From Nonomuraea africana (GTDB lineage Bacteria; Actinomycetota; Actinomycetes; Streptosporangiales; Streptosporangiaceae), in NCBI RefSeq assembly GCF_014873535.1, contig NZ_JADBEF010000001.1:3906001-3970000 (forward strand): 64,000 nt of DNA. The letters are read 5' to 3'. The position numbers and the translations under genes are program-made. Below the pieces are notes generated by a model. It made no database searches. It saw only the letters and a list, made by a program, of their open reading frames with translations, and was not told where the DNA came from. This document shows, one piece after another, positions 1-7,772 of the stretch (positions are counted from its first letter, which is position 1; every line of letters begins with the position of its first letter).

Positions 1-103
1 CCCCTCCGACCCGGCCAACCAGCCGGAGGAGGATCCCGACGAGGAGGTGTACGGAGCCGCCGAAGGGTACGACAGGCCAACCGATCTTCCACCGTCAGGA
101 TGA
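1..103 (+). CDS. C-terminal end of a gene entering from the left edge
   Basis: An open frame enters at the left edge (codons in phase from base 2) and ends at the TGA at 101-103. The visible 33 residues form an acidic, proline-rich tail (PEEDPDEEVYG, then DRPTDLPPSG). No family can be named from a tail of this kind. It reads in the same direction as the P450 gene that follows 59 bases later. Codon use fits the region, but the piece is short, so it could also be chance. Confidence 0.45.
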   Translation, partial: PSDPANQPEEDPDEEVYGAAEGYDRPTDLPPSG

Positions 104-162
104 GTCGCATCTCATCCCAGGGGATCACATAACCGGCACCCCCTCCCCCTACGCTGAAGGTC

Positions 163-1338
163 GTGTCTGAAAACGAGTTTCCGCTCGTGCAGTTCATGCG
201 CGAGGGCTTCGACCCCGTGGCCGAGCTCGCCCGGATCCGCACGGAGCAGCCGGTCTTCCCCATGCAGATCCCCGGCGGGCAGACTGTGTGGCTGGCCACC
301 CGCTACGAGGACGTGCGGGCCGTCCTCGGCGACACCGGACGATTCAGCAACGACTTCGGCAACGTGACCGGCATGGGCGCCACGCAGGACGACCCGGGCG
401 GCCTCGGCTTCCGCGACCCGCCCGAGCACACCAGGCTGCGGCGCTACCTGACCCCCGAGTTCACCATGCGGCGGCTGCGCAGGCTGGAGCCGCGCATCGA
501 GGCCATCGTCGAGGAGCACCTCGACGCGATGGAGCGCAAGGGCTCGCCCGTCGACCTGGTCGAGGCGTTCGCGCTGCCGATCCCCTCACTGGTGGTGTGC
601 GAGCTGCTCGGCGTGCCGTACGAGGAGCGGGCCGACTTCCTCCGGCTCAGCACCGACAGGTTCGACTTCTCCGCGGGCCCCGAGGCCTCGCTGGACGCGG
701 TGAACGAGTCGATGGCCTACCTCACCGAGCTGGCCGTCAGAGAGCGCAAGAACCCCGGCGACGGCCTGCTGGGCCAGCTGGTGCGCGACTACGGCGACGA
801 GATCTCCGACAAGGAGCTGGCCGGGTTCGCCGACGGGCTGCTGACCGGCGGTCACGACACCAGCACCAGCATGCTCGCGCTGGGCACGCTGTGGCTGCTG
901 GAGAACCCCGACGAGCTGGCGAAGGTCCGCGAGGGCGGCGAGCACGTCACCAGAGTGGTGGAGGAGCTGCTGCGCTACCTGACCGTGGTGCAGGTGGCCT
1001 TCCCCCGCTTCGCCCGCGAGGACCTCGATCTAGCCGGGCAGCGCATCGCCAAGGGCGAGATGGTGCTGTGCTCGCTCACCGCGGCCAACCGCGACCCCGC
1101 GCTCGGCCCCGACATGGACAGCGTGAACCCGCTCCGCGACGTGCCCTCCCACCTGGCCTTCGGGCACGGGGTCCACCGCTGCATCGGCGCGCCCCTCGCG
1201 CAGATGGAGATGCGGATCGCCTACCCCGCGCTGCTGCGGCGCTTCCCCTCGCTCAGGCTGGCCGTGCCGTACGACGAGGTGCCCTTCAGGGAGCTGGCGA
1301 TCGTCTACGGCGTGAAGGAGCTCCAGGTCGCCTTCTAG
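163..1338 (+). CDS. Cytochrome P450
   Basis: A 391-residue bacterial class I cytochrome P450, a soluble haem monooxygenase. The I-helix oxygen-binding motif is GGHDTS (about 229-234), the ExxR pair lies in EELLR (about 267-271), and the haem-ligand loop is FGHGVHRCIG (333-342) with the axial Cys near 340. Length is normal for the CYP105/107-like group. The GTG start at 163 has a GAAGG Shine-Dalgarno 2-6 nt before it. No ferredoxin or ferredoxin reductase gene is nearby, so electrons must come from elsewhere. The substrate cannot be read from the sequence; there is no obvious biosynthetic cluster around it. Confidence 0.95.
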   Translation: MSENEFPLVQFMREGFDPVAELARIRTEQPVFPMQIPGGQTVWLATRYEDVRAVLGDTGRFSNDFGNVTGMGATQDDPGGLGFRDPPEHTRLRRYLTPEFTMRRLRRLEPRIEAIVEEHLDAMERKGSPVDLVEAFALPIPSLVVCELLGVPYEERADFLRLSTDRFDFSAGPEASLDAVNESMAYLTELAVRERKNPGDGLLGQLVRDYGDEISDKELAGFADGLLTGGHDTSTSMLALGTLWLLENPDELAKVREGGEHVTRVVEELLRYLTVVQVAFPRFAREDLDLAGQRIAKGEMVLCSLTAANRDPALGPDMDSVNPLRDVPSHLAFGHGVHRCIGAPLAQMEMRIAYPALLRRFPSLRLAVPYDEVPFRELAIVYGVKELQVAF

Positions 1339-1424
1339 GTCAGGATCAGCAGCGTCACCACGGCGACCGCGACCACGCCGAGCGTCATCACCACCACGGT
1401 GGCCAGCAGCACTCGCACGTTCAA
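1335..1424 (-). CDS. Possible very small single-pass membrane protein
   Basis: On the minus strand a TTG-initiated frame of 29 codons encodes a peptide that is almost wholly hydrophobic (LLATVVVMTLGVVAVAVVTLL) and ends at a TAG overlapping the P450 stop codon. A GGGGAG lies 11 nt before the TTG. One transmembrane helix with a short charged N-terminus (NVRVR-like) is seen. It fills the otherwise empty gap between the P450 and HAD genes. Length is too short to prove coding by composition, and no homologue is recognised. Confidence 0.3.
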   Translation of the reverse strand: MNVRVLLATVVVMTLGVVAVAVVTLLILT

Positions 1425-1447
1425 GACTTGGCCACTCCCCGCATGGC

Positions 1448-2167
1448 ATGTCAAGGCGTAGCGTCAGTGATGTGCCAGCAATCGATCTGAGCGGGATCAG
1501 GGCCGTCGTGTTCGACACCGACGGCGTCGTCACGGACACCGCCCGTGTCCACGCCGCCGCGTGGAAGAGCGTGCTCGACCCCTTCCTGCGCGGGCGTTCG
1601 GAGCCGTTCGACGTGCGCGAGGACTACCTCTGCCACGTCGACGGCCGCACGCGCCTCGACGGGGCGCGCACCTTCCTCGCCTCCAGGGGCCTCAGCCCCA
1701 CCGAGGAGGAGGTGGCCGCCCTCGGCGCGGCCAAGGACCGCGTCTTCGTGGAACAGATCGAGCGGTACGGCGTGGCCGCCTTCCCCGCCGCCGTCCGGCT
1801 CCTGCACGAGCTGCGGCACCGGGGCTGCCGCACCGCCGCGGTCTCCGCCAGCACGCACTGCCACAAGGTGGTGACGGCGGCCGGCCTCATGCACCTGTTC
1901 GACGTGGTGGTCGACGGCCGCCACGACCAGCCGGGCCCCGCCTCCTTCGAGGAGGGCGCCGCCCTGCTGGGGGTGCCGCCTGCGGAGGTCGCGGTGGTGG
2001 GCGACACGCTGCCCGGCATCGAGGCGGCCGGTCGCGGCGGGTTCGGACTGATCGTGGCGGTCGACCGGGCGGGGCTCGCCTTCAAGGAGCCCTTCAAGGA
2101 GCTGGGCGCGCACGTCGTCATCTCCGATCTCGCGGAGCTGGACGTCACAGGGCGTGTTCGCCTATAA
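1448..2167 (+). CDS. HAD-superfamily hydrolase, beta-phosphoglucomutase-like
   Basis: A 239-residue HAD protein. Motif I is FDTDGVVTDT (nucleophile D23), motif II is the Ser in TAAVSAS, and the last motif is VVGDTLPGIEAAGRGG near 185. The spacing fits beta-phosphoglucomutase-type subclass I enzymes with a helical cap. Two positions differ from the family: the region that normally reads PGKPDP reads HDQPGPAS, so the usual motif III Lys looks like Gln, and the ED pair of motif IV reads GD. Activity may therefore be altered. ATG 1448 gives the longest product; GTG 1472 is an alternative, as neither has a clear Shine-Dalgarno. Sugar-phosphate mutase or phosphatase is the likely class. Confidence 0.8.
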   Translation: MSRRSVSDVPAIDLSGIRAVVFDTDGVVTDTARVHAAAWKSVLDPFLRGRSEPFDVREDYLCHVDGRTRLDGARTFLASRGLSPTEEEVAALGAAKDRVFVEQIERYGVAAFPAAVRLLHELRHRGCRTAAVSASTHCHKVVTAAGLMHLFDVVVDGRHDQPGPASFEEGAALLGVPPAEVAVVGDTLPGIEAAGRGGFGLIVAVDRAGLAFKEPFKELGAHVVISDLAELDVTGRVRL

Positions 2168-2168
2168 C
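2139..2168 (+). promoter_or_regulatory. Candidate promoter for the small gene at 2178
   Basis: TGGACG (2139-2144) and TATAAC (2163-2168) are separated by 18 nt, and the ATG at 2178 begins 10 nt after the -10 box. This would give an almost leaderless mRNA. It lies inside the 3' end of the HAD gene. Confidence 0.35.
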
Positions 2169-2177
2169 GTGCGGACT

Positions 2178-2390
2178 ATGACCGACAATCTCGATCTCGC
2201 CGCCCGCGCCCAGGAATTCGCCGACAACGCTCCGGCTGGGTCGCTCAGCCGTACGGCCGCCCATTCGGTGGCGATCACGCTCGCGACCACACGGGACACC
2301 GACCACGCGAGGAGCGTGCTGGACGGCCTGGACCCGGCGGAGGTACGCCAGGCCGCCCTCGACCTCTTCGGAGACCTGACGCAGGCCTGA
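2178..2390 (+). CDS. Small hypothetical protein
   Basis: A 70-residue, mostly helical, soluble protein beginning MTDNLDLAARAQEF and ending DLFGDLTQA. It has no transmembrane segment and no known motif. The ATG at 2178 is preferred over an upstream in-frame GTG at 2154 that would overlap the HAD gene, because a TATAAC box sits just before it. Its regular amphipathic pattern (AEVRQAALDLF) suggests a helix bundle, but the function is unknown. Confidence 0.6.
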   Translation: MTDNLDLAARAQEFADNAPAGSLSRTAAHSVAITLATTRDTDHARSVLDGLDPAEVRQAALDLFGDLTQA

Positions 2391-2419
2391 CGGGGGTCTG
2401 GCGGGGGTCTGGGGGAGGC
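2391..2419 (+). repeat. G-rich tandem repeat
   Basis: CGGGGGTCTGG occurs twice in tandem and is followed by GGGGGAGG directly after the preceding stop codon. Three to four G5 runs could fold as a G-quadruplex in the transcript. There is no clear terminator here. Confidence 0.4.
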
Positions 2420-2568
2420 GGTCGTCCTCCCCCGCTCTGGCGGCGCTCATCATCCGGGAACGGATGGCGGGCCGCCGGGCGGGTTTGGGGCCGGGCTGGG
2501 AGGGGAAGCGGGGACCCGGCGTCATATCCTGGAGTCGCCCTTGTCCGCCGACCCAAACGGTGATCTTC

Positions 2569-2721
2569 ATGTTCGAGGTCTTCTCGGCTCTCGCGCCTCC
2601 CGCGATCGTGGCCACCGCCTTCCTGCTGGGCGTGCGTGCCCTGCTCAACCACGAGAAGGCCGCCAGGGCCGAGGAACGTCGTCAGGCTCTCGCCGAGCGG
2701 CAGGCCGCCGCCGGACAGTAG
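2569..2721 (+). CDS. Small membrane protein with charged helical tail
   Basis: A 50-residue protein: MFEVFSALAPPAIVATAFLLG forms one transmembrane helix (about 5-24), followed by RALLNHEKAARAEERRQALAERQ, a highly charged helix that probably lies in the cytoplasm. An in-frame start at 2464 exists but its extra N-terminus is low-quality sequence, so ATG 2569 is chosen. No family recognised. It ends 3 nt before the convergent AhpD-like gene. Confidence 0.5.
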   Translation: MFEVFSALAPPAIVATAFLLGVRALLNHEKAARAEERRQALAERQAAAGQ

Positions 2722-2724
2722 CGC

Positions 2725-3252
2725 TCAGGCCGCCTCCTCCGGCGCCTCGAGCCCCGCGAGGAGGTTGAAGGCCCCCGTCATCAGGTTGAGCGCGACCAGG
2801 CCGACGATCTCCGCGATCACCCGGTCGCTCCATCCGTGGCCGCGCAGTTCCGCCACGTCCGTGTCGGTGATCGACCCGGGCTCGGCCAGCACCCGCACCG
2901 CCACCGCGATCAGCGCCGCCTCCCTCGCGTCGGCCGAGGTGCCCTGCCTGGCCAGCTCGATGTCGGCCGCGCTGAGGCCCGCCGTACGCGCCGCCTGGGT
3001 GTGCGCCGCCATGCACAGACCGCACCCGATCCACTCCTGCAGCGCCAGCGAGACCTTCTCGCTGAGCGCCCGGGGCATCTTGACGCGTTTCATGGCGCGC
3101 GAGAAGTCGAGATAGCCCTGGAGCAGCGCGGGCGAGTGCGCCATCGTCGAGACCATCTCCCCCGCTCTGCCATGACGCTCGACGATTCCGCTGAGCAGTT
3201 CTCTCGACTTCTCCGGTGCCTGCTCGGGCTCCACCCGGTCCAGACGTCTCAT
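2725..3252 (-). CDS. Carboxymuconolactone decarboxylase / AhpD-like protein
   Basis: A 175-residue all-helical AhpD-like protein. The signature E73...C77-x2-C80-x3-H84 (EWIGCGLCMAAH) is the redox-active centre of AhpD-type thiol peroxidase partners. The C-terminal half carries a second helical repeat (LNLMTGAFNLL). ATG at 3252 has a good GGAGGA Shine-Dalgarno; an upstream in-frame ATG at 3276 has none. The family helps remove organic peroxides, or handles other substrates in the decarboxylase branch; the CxxC favours the peroxidase branch. No adjacent ahpC is seen. Confidence 0.85.
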   Translation of the reverse strand: MRRLDRVEPEQAPEKSRELLSGIVERHGRAGEMVSTMAHSPALLQGYLDFSRAMKRVKMPRALSEKVSLALQEWIGCGLCMAAHTQAARTAGLSAADIELARQGTSADAREAALIAVAVRVLAEPGSITDTDVAELRGHGWSDRVIAEIVGLVALNLMTGAFNLLAGLEAPEEAA

Positions 3253-3500
3253 GTCTCCTCCTTGGATCTTCCGCATCGAACCATACCCCCCTAGGGTTTA
3301 TTCCTGCGAGAGGCCCGGCGGGCTTTCCACGGGCCCAGCGAAGGGCGCCGCGACGGTGCTCGACGAGGCGAGGAGGTGTCAGGCAGAGGGCGGTGGGCGA
3401 TTGTTGAACACCAAGCGCGCGGGTCTTCCCAAAGATCGTCGGTGAATCTAGCGTCGCACTCAACGGCCCGACTTTTCGGCTGACGGGAAGGGACACCGGG

Positions 3501-4835
3501 ATGTCCGATGCGTCGATCACCACCGAGTTATCCGATGACGGTCTCGCCCGCGACGACTACGCGCTCCAGCGGGTGCCCGCCTCCGCCCGCTACGGCTGGG
3601 TGACGGTCGCCGTCCAGCGCTTCGGCATGCTGAGCGCGCTCAGCCAGTTCCTGCTCGGCGCCACCCTCGGCATGGGCATGACCTTCTGGGACGCGGTGCT
3701 GGCCATCACGCTCGGCGCTGTCATCCTCGAGGTCGTCGCGATCGCCATCGGCATCGCGGGCATGCGCGAGGGCCTGTCGACGACCGTGCTCGCCCGCTGG
3801 GCCGGGTTCGGCAGGTACGGCGCGGGCATCGTCGGCATGGTCGTCGCGATCTGCCTGCTCGGCTGGTTCGGCGTGCAGTCGGCGGTCCTGGCCCAGGGCC
3901 TCGCCGCGCTGCTGGGCGGGCCGCCCGTGTGGGTGTGGTCGATCCTGGCGGGGCTGGCGGTGACCGCGATCGTCGTGCACGGCTTCGCGGGAATGGCCTG
4001 GACCGCGTGGATCACCGTTCCCGCCTTCCTCGTCCTGGCGGGGTGGGCGATCGCCGTGGAGCTGTCGAAGCAGTCGCTCGGCACCCTGGTCGCCTCGGCG
4101 CCACCGGGACCGGCCATGAGCCTCGCCGAGGGCGCCACCATCGTCGCGGGCGGGTTCATCGTCGGCGCGGTCATCTCCCCCGACATGTGCCGGTGGAACC
4201 GCAGCGCGGCCGACGTGGTCAAGCAGACCGTGCTCGGCATCACGCTCGGCGAGTACGTCGTGGCCCTGGTCGGGGTCCTGCTCGCCCACGCGCTGCGCAC
4301 CGGCGACGTGATCGCCATCGTCACCACCACCTCGGGCGCGGTGGGCACGATCGTCCTGGTCACCGCCACCTTGAAGATCAACGACTGGAACCTCTACGCC
4401 GCCTCTCTCGGCATGACCAACACCCTGCACACCGCGTTCGGCAAGCGCGCGAACCGGGCCGCCGTCACCGTCGCACTCGGCGTGATCGGCACCGGCCTGG
4501 CCGCGGCGGGCATCCTCGACCATCTCGTCGACTTCTTCGTCCTGCTCGGCGTCGCCATCCCGCCCGTCGCCGGCATCATGGTCGCCGAGTACTACGTCGT
4601 CCGCCGATGGCGACCCGCGCTCGACGCCTCACGAGCCTCCGGCGCGCTCCCGGACACGGCGCCTGGCTGGGCGCCGGCCGCGCTGATCATCTGGCTCGTC
4701 TCCGCGCTGGTCGGCAAGTACGTCGCGTGGGGCATCCCCGCCCTCAACGCCCTGCTCGTGGCGTTCGCCGCCTACGCGGTCGCGGGCAGGCTGGGCCTCA
4801 CAGGGGCGCCGCGGGACGAGCGAGCCGTCCTCTGA
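3501..4835 (+). CDS. NCS1-family purine/cytosine permease
   Basis: A 444-residue polytopic membrane protein of the nucleobase:cation symporter-1 family, CodB-like. The N-terminal cytoplasmic segment is followed by about 12 hydrophobic segments; the early helix RFGMLSALSQFLLGATLG and the conserved DMCRWNRSAADV loop (about 230-241) are typical. GAAGGGA precedes ATG 3501. The next two genes encode hydantoinase-like and DUF917 proteins, so the substrate may be a hydantoin, thiohydantoin or related heterocycle rather than cytosine itself. No cytosine deaminase is present. Confidence 0.9.
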   Translation: MSDASITTELSDDGLARDDYALQRVPASARYGWVTVAVQRFGMLSALSQFLLGATLGMGMTFWDAVLAITLGAVILEVVAIAIGIAGMREGLSTTVLARWAGFGRYGAGIVGMVVAICLLGWFGVQSAVLAQGLAALLGGPPVWVWSILAGLAVTAIVVHGFAGMAWTAWITVPAFLVLAGWAIAVELSKQSLGTLVASAPPGPAMSLAEGATIVAGGFIVGAVISPDMCRWNRSAADVVKQTVLGITLGEYVVALVGVLLAHALRTGDVIAIVTTTSGAVGTIVLVTATLKINDWNLYAASLGMTNTLHTAFGKRANRAAVTVALGVIGTGLAAAGILDHLVDFFVLLGVAIPPVAGIMVAEYYVVRRWRPALDASRASGALPDTAPGWAPAALIIWLVSALVGKYVAWGIPALNALLVAFAAYAVAGRLGLTGAPRDERAVL

Positions 4836-4869
4836 TCGTTTTCCACTGACGCAGACAGGAGCAGCATTC

Positions 4870-6447
4870 GTGCGTGTCGGGATCGACGTGGGCGGCACCC
4901 ACACCGACGCCGTCCTGATGGCGGGGACCACCGTCCTGGCCGAGATCAAGACAGCTACCACTCTCGACGTGACCGGCGGCGTCGTCACCGCCCTGGAACG
5001 ACTGCTGGCCGCCTCCGGCGTCGACCGGGCGCGCGTCACCGCCGTGATGATCGGGACGACCCACTTCACCAACGCGCTGGTGACCGGCCGCCGCCTGGCC
5101 CGCACCGCGGTGGTACGGCTGGCGCTGCCCGCCACCGCCGCGCTGCCGCCCATGGTCGACTGGCCCGACCGGTTGACCAAGGCGATCGATCCCAGCGTCC
5201 ATCTGTGCGACGGCGGCCACGAGTTCGACGGCCGCCCGATCTCGCCGCTCGATCCGGACCAGCTCAAGCGCATCGCGGCCGGCCTGGGTGGTCAGGGGAT
5301 CAACACCGTCGCCATCAGCAGCGTCTTCTCCCCCGTCAACGCGGAACTCGAGGAGCGGGCCGCCGAGATCTTCCTCGCGGAGCTGCCTCACCTGCATGTG
5401 AGCCTGTCCCATCAGATCGGCAGGGTGGGACTGCTGGAGCGGGAGAACGCCACCGTCGTCAACGCCTGCCTGCGCGATCTGGCCGACGAGATCGTCGACG
5501 CCTTTGCCGAGGCGCTCCGGGCGGTCGGCATCCGGGCGCCGCTGTACCTGTCGCAGAACGACGGCACGCTGATGGACGCCGAGTACACCCGCCGCTACCC
5601 CGTTCGCACGTTCGCCTCAGGGCCGACCAACTCCATGCGGGGCGCGGCGTTCCTGGCCGACCTGGCCGACTGCGCCGTGGTCGACATCGGCGGCACCACC
5701 ACCGACGTCGGCGTGCTGAGCGGCGGCTACCCCCGCCAGGCCACCGGCGAGGTGGACATCGGCGGCGTGCGCACCAACTTCCGCATGCCGGACGTGCTGT
5801 CGATCGGGCTCGGCGGCGGCAGCCGCGTCACCGGCGCGCCGATGCCGGAGATCGGGCCCGACAGCGTCGGCTACGAGTTGACCAGTCAGGCGCTGGTCTT
5901 CGGCGGCCAGGTCCTCACCGCCACCGACCTCGCGGTCGCCGCGGGGCTGGCCGACATCGGCGACGCCTCCCTCGTCCGCCATCTCGGCAAGGACCTGGTC
6001 AGGAACGGAGTGGCGTGGATGTCCGGCAGGGTGGCCGAGCTCGTCGACCAGATGCGCGTCTCGGCCCGGCCGCTGCCGGTCGTCGTGGTCGGCGGCGGCA
6101 GCGTCCTGATGCCCGACCACCTGCCGGGCGTGCCGGCCGTCCACCGGCCCGAACATCACGCGGTGGCCAACGCCATCGGCGCCGCGACCGGCCAGATCGG
6201 CGGCGACGTCGACCGGCTGTTCGCCATCACCGCCGCCCGCACCCGCGAGGACGTGCTCGACCAGGCCCGCGCCGAGGCCGTCGAGCGGGCCATCGCGGCA
6301 GGGGCCGACCCCGACACCGTCGACGTGGTCGACGTCGACGAGGTGCACGTGGCCTACCTGCCCGGCAACGCCGTGCGGGTGCGGGTCAAGGCCGTCGGCG
6401 ACCTTCGCCTCAGCGATCCCGCGACCACCGAGGAGGTGCAGGTGTGA
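4870..6447 (+). CDS. Hydantoinase/oxoprolinase family protein (HyuA-like)
   Basis: A 525-residue protein of the HyuA/oxoprolinase group with an ASKHA-type ATPase fold. The first phosphate loop is VGIDVGGTHTDAVL (residues 3-16) and the second is VVDIGGTTTDVGVL (about 272-285), with a glycine-rich LGGGSRV after it. These enzymes open hydantoin or 5-oxoproline rings with ATP. The B subunit (HyuB) is absent; a DUF917 protein overlaps its end instead, which is a recurrent pairing. The GTG start follows AGGAG (4857-4861). It is 34 nt downstream of the permease, so the three genes form one operon. Confidence 0.88.
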   Translation: MRVGIDVGGTHTDAVLMAGTTVLAEIKTATTLDVTGGVVTALERLLAASGVDRARVTAVMIGTTHFTNALVTGRRLARTAVVRLALPATAALPPMVDWPDRLTKAIDPSVHLCDGGHEFDGRPISPLDPDQLKRIAAGLGGQGINTVAISSVFSPVNAELEERAAEIFLAELPHLHVSLSHQIGRVGLLERENATVVNACLRDLADEIVDAFAEALRAVGIRAPLYLSQNDGTLMDAEYTRRYPVRTFASGPTNSMRGAAFLADLADCAVVDIGGTTTDVGVLSGGYPRQATGEVDIGGVRTNFRMPDVLSIGLGGGSRVTGAPMPEIGPDSVGYELTSQALVFGGQVLTATDLAVAAGLADIGDASLVRHLGKDLVRNGVAWMSGRVAELVDQMRVSARPLPVVVVGGGSVLMPDHLPGVPAVHRPEHHAVANAIGAATGQIGGDVDRLFAITAARTREDVLDQARAEAVERAIAAGADPDTVDVVDVDEVHVAYLPGNAVRVRVKAVGDLRLSDPATTEEVQV

Positions 6448-7562
6448 TGGGCGTGGACCTGACGGTCGACGCGCTGCGCGATCTGGCCGAGGGCGCCGCC
6501 GTCCTGGGCACCGGCGGCGGGGGCGACCCCTACATCGGCAGGCTCCTGGTCGAACGGCAGCTGCGCGAAGGCCGCCGGGTGACCATCATCCCGGTCGACG
6601 AGTTGCCCGACGACGCGCTCGTGCTGCCGTCGGCGATGATGGGCGCGCCCACCGTCTTCGTCGAACGGCCGCCCTCTGGCAAGGGCAACGTCGCCGCTCT
6701 GCGCGCCCTGGAAAGGCATCTGGGCCGTACGGCGGCCGCCACCATGCCCATCGAGTGCGGCGGTCTCAACAGCATGATGCCGCTGCTGCTCGGCGCCCAG
6801 CTCGGCCTGCCGGTCATCGACGCCGACGGCATGGGCAGGGCCTTCCCCGAGCTGCAGATGGAGACGTTCGCCGTGTACGGCGTGCCGGGCTCGCCCATGT
6901 CGATCGCCTCCGACCACGGCGACGTCGCCATCATCGACGCCCTCGACAACGTCCGCATGGAACGGCTGGCCCGCGTCATGACGGTCGAGATGGGCGGCGC
7001 CGCCTACATCTGCGACTACCCGATGGACGCGGCCACCGTGCGCCGCACCGCCGTACCGGGCACGCTGACCCTGGGCATGCGGATCGGCGCGGCGCTCCGG
7101 ACCGCGCGCGAGCGGCACGACGACCCCTTCGACGCGCTCACGGCGGCGCTGGCCGGCACCATCTACAGCCACGGCCTGGTGTTGTTCAGGGGCAAGGTCG
7201 TCGACATCGACCGCAGGACCGTCGACGGATTCGCCCGCGGCCAGGTGACGCTGGCCGCGCTCGACGACCCGGCCGACCAGCTGGTGATCACATTCCAGAA
7301 CGAGCATCTCGTCGCCCGCAGTAACGGCGAGGTGGTCGCGATCGTGCCCGATCTGATCTGCACGCTCAACGCCGACACCGGAGCGCCCGTGACGACCGAG
7401 GCGCTGGCCTACGGGCAGCGGCTGACCGTCTACGCCATCTCCACACCCGAGATCATGCGCAGCCCCGCGGCGCTGGACTGCTTCGGCCCCGCGGCGTTCG
7501 GCCTCACCGACCCCTATACCCCCGTCGAGCGGCTCGCCGCCAGAGCACGGGCCGGCGCCTGA
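6447..7562 (+). CDS. DUF917 domain protein
   Basis: A 371-residue DUF917 protein: N-terminal LGTGGGGDPYIGRLL and central PIECGGLNSMMPLL and DADGMGRAFPELQM are the family hallmarks. The stop of the HyuA gene and this ATG overlap (TGATG), with GAGGAGG upstream, so the two are translationally coupled. Members of this family have been linked to thiohydantoin desulfurisation and otherwise travel with hydantoinases. That fits a heterocycle-degrading cassette with the upstream permease. The exact reaction here is inferred only from context. Confidence 0.85.
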   Translation: MGVDLTVDALRDLAEGAAVLGTGGGGDPYIGRLLVERQLREGRRVTIIPVDELPDDALVLPSAMMGAPTVFVERPPSGKGNVAALRALERHLGRTAAATMPIECGGLNSMMPLLLGAQLGLPVIDADGMGRAFPELQMETFAVYGVPGSPMSIASDHGDVAIIDALDNVRMERLARVMTVEMGGAAYICDYPMDAATVRRTAVPGTLTLGMRIGAALRTARERHDDPFDALTAALAGTIYSHGLVLFRGKVVDIDRRTVDGFARGQVTLAALDDPADQLVITFQNEHLVARSNGEVVAIVPDLICTLNADTGAPVTTEALAYGQRLTVYAISTPEIMRSPAALDCFGPAAFGLTDPYTPVERLAARARAGA

Positions 7563-7758
7563 CCCCCTGGACACCGCCACCACCTCACCGCACCACGTCG
7601 CCGCACCGCACCACTTCGCCGCCGGAGCGGCCCGGCCCGGCGGCGGCGACGCAGGCGCCAGGGTGCGAGCCGGCTCTTGAGGCGCCCTTGATCAACCAGA
7701 CTGCCTACAAATCCTGACTTATCCCGCTAAGGTGCATGAGGTTGATCTCGCCCGCCTC

Positions 7759-7771
7759 AGGAGTCACTCCT
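7759..7771 (+). promoter_or_regulatory. Palindrome covering the kinase ribosome-binding site
   Basis: AGGAGTCACTCCT is a perfect 6-bp inverted repeat around one base. Its left arm is the Shine-Dalgarno of the kinase gene whose ATG begins at 7773. As RNA it could pair and hide the ribosome-binding site; as DNA it could be an operator. Confidence 0.4.
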
Positions 7772-7772
7772 C

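Noticed and set aside
163-1338. The P450 as part of a natural-product cluster
   Set aside because: No polyketide, peptide-synthetase, terpene or tailoring genes are near it.
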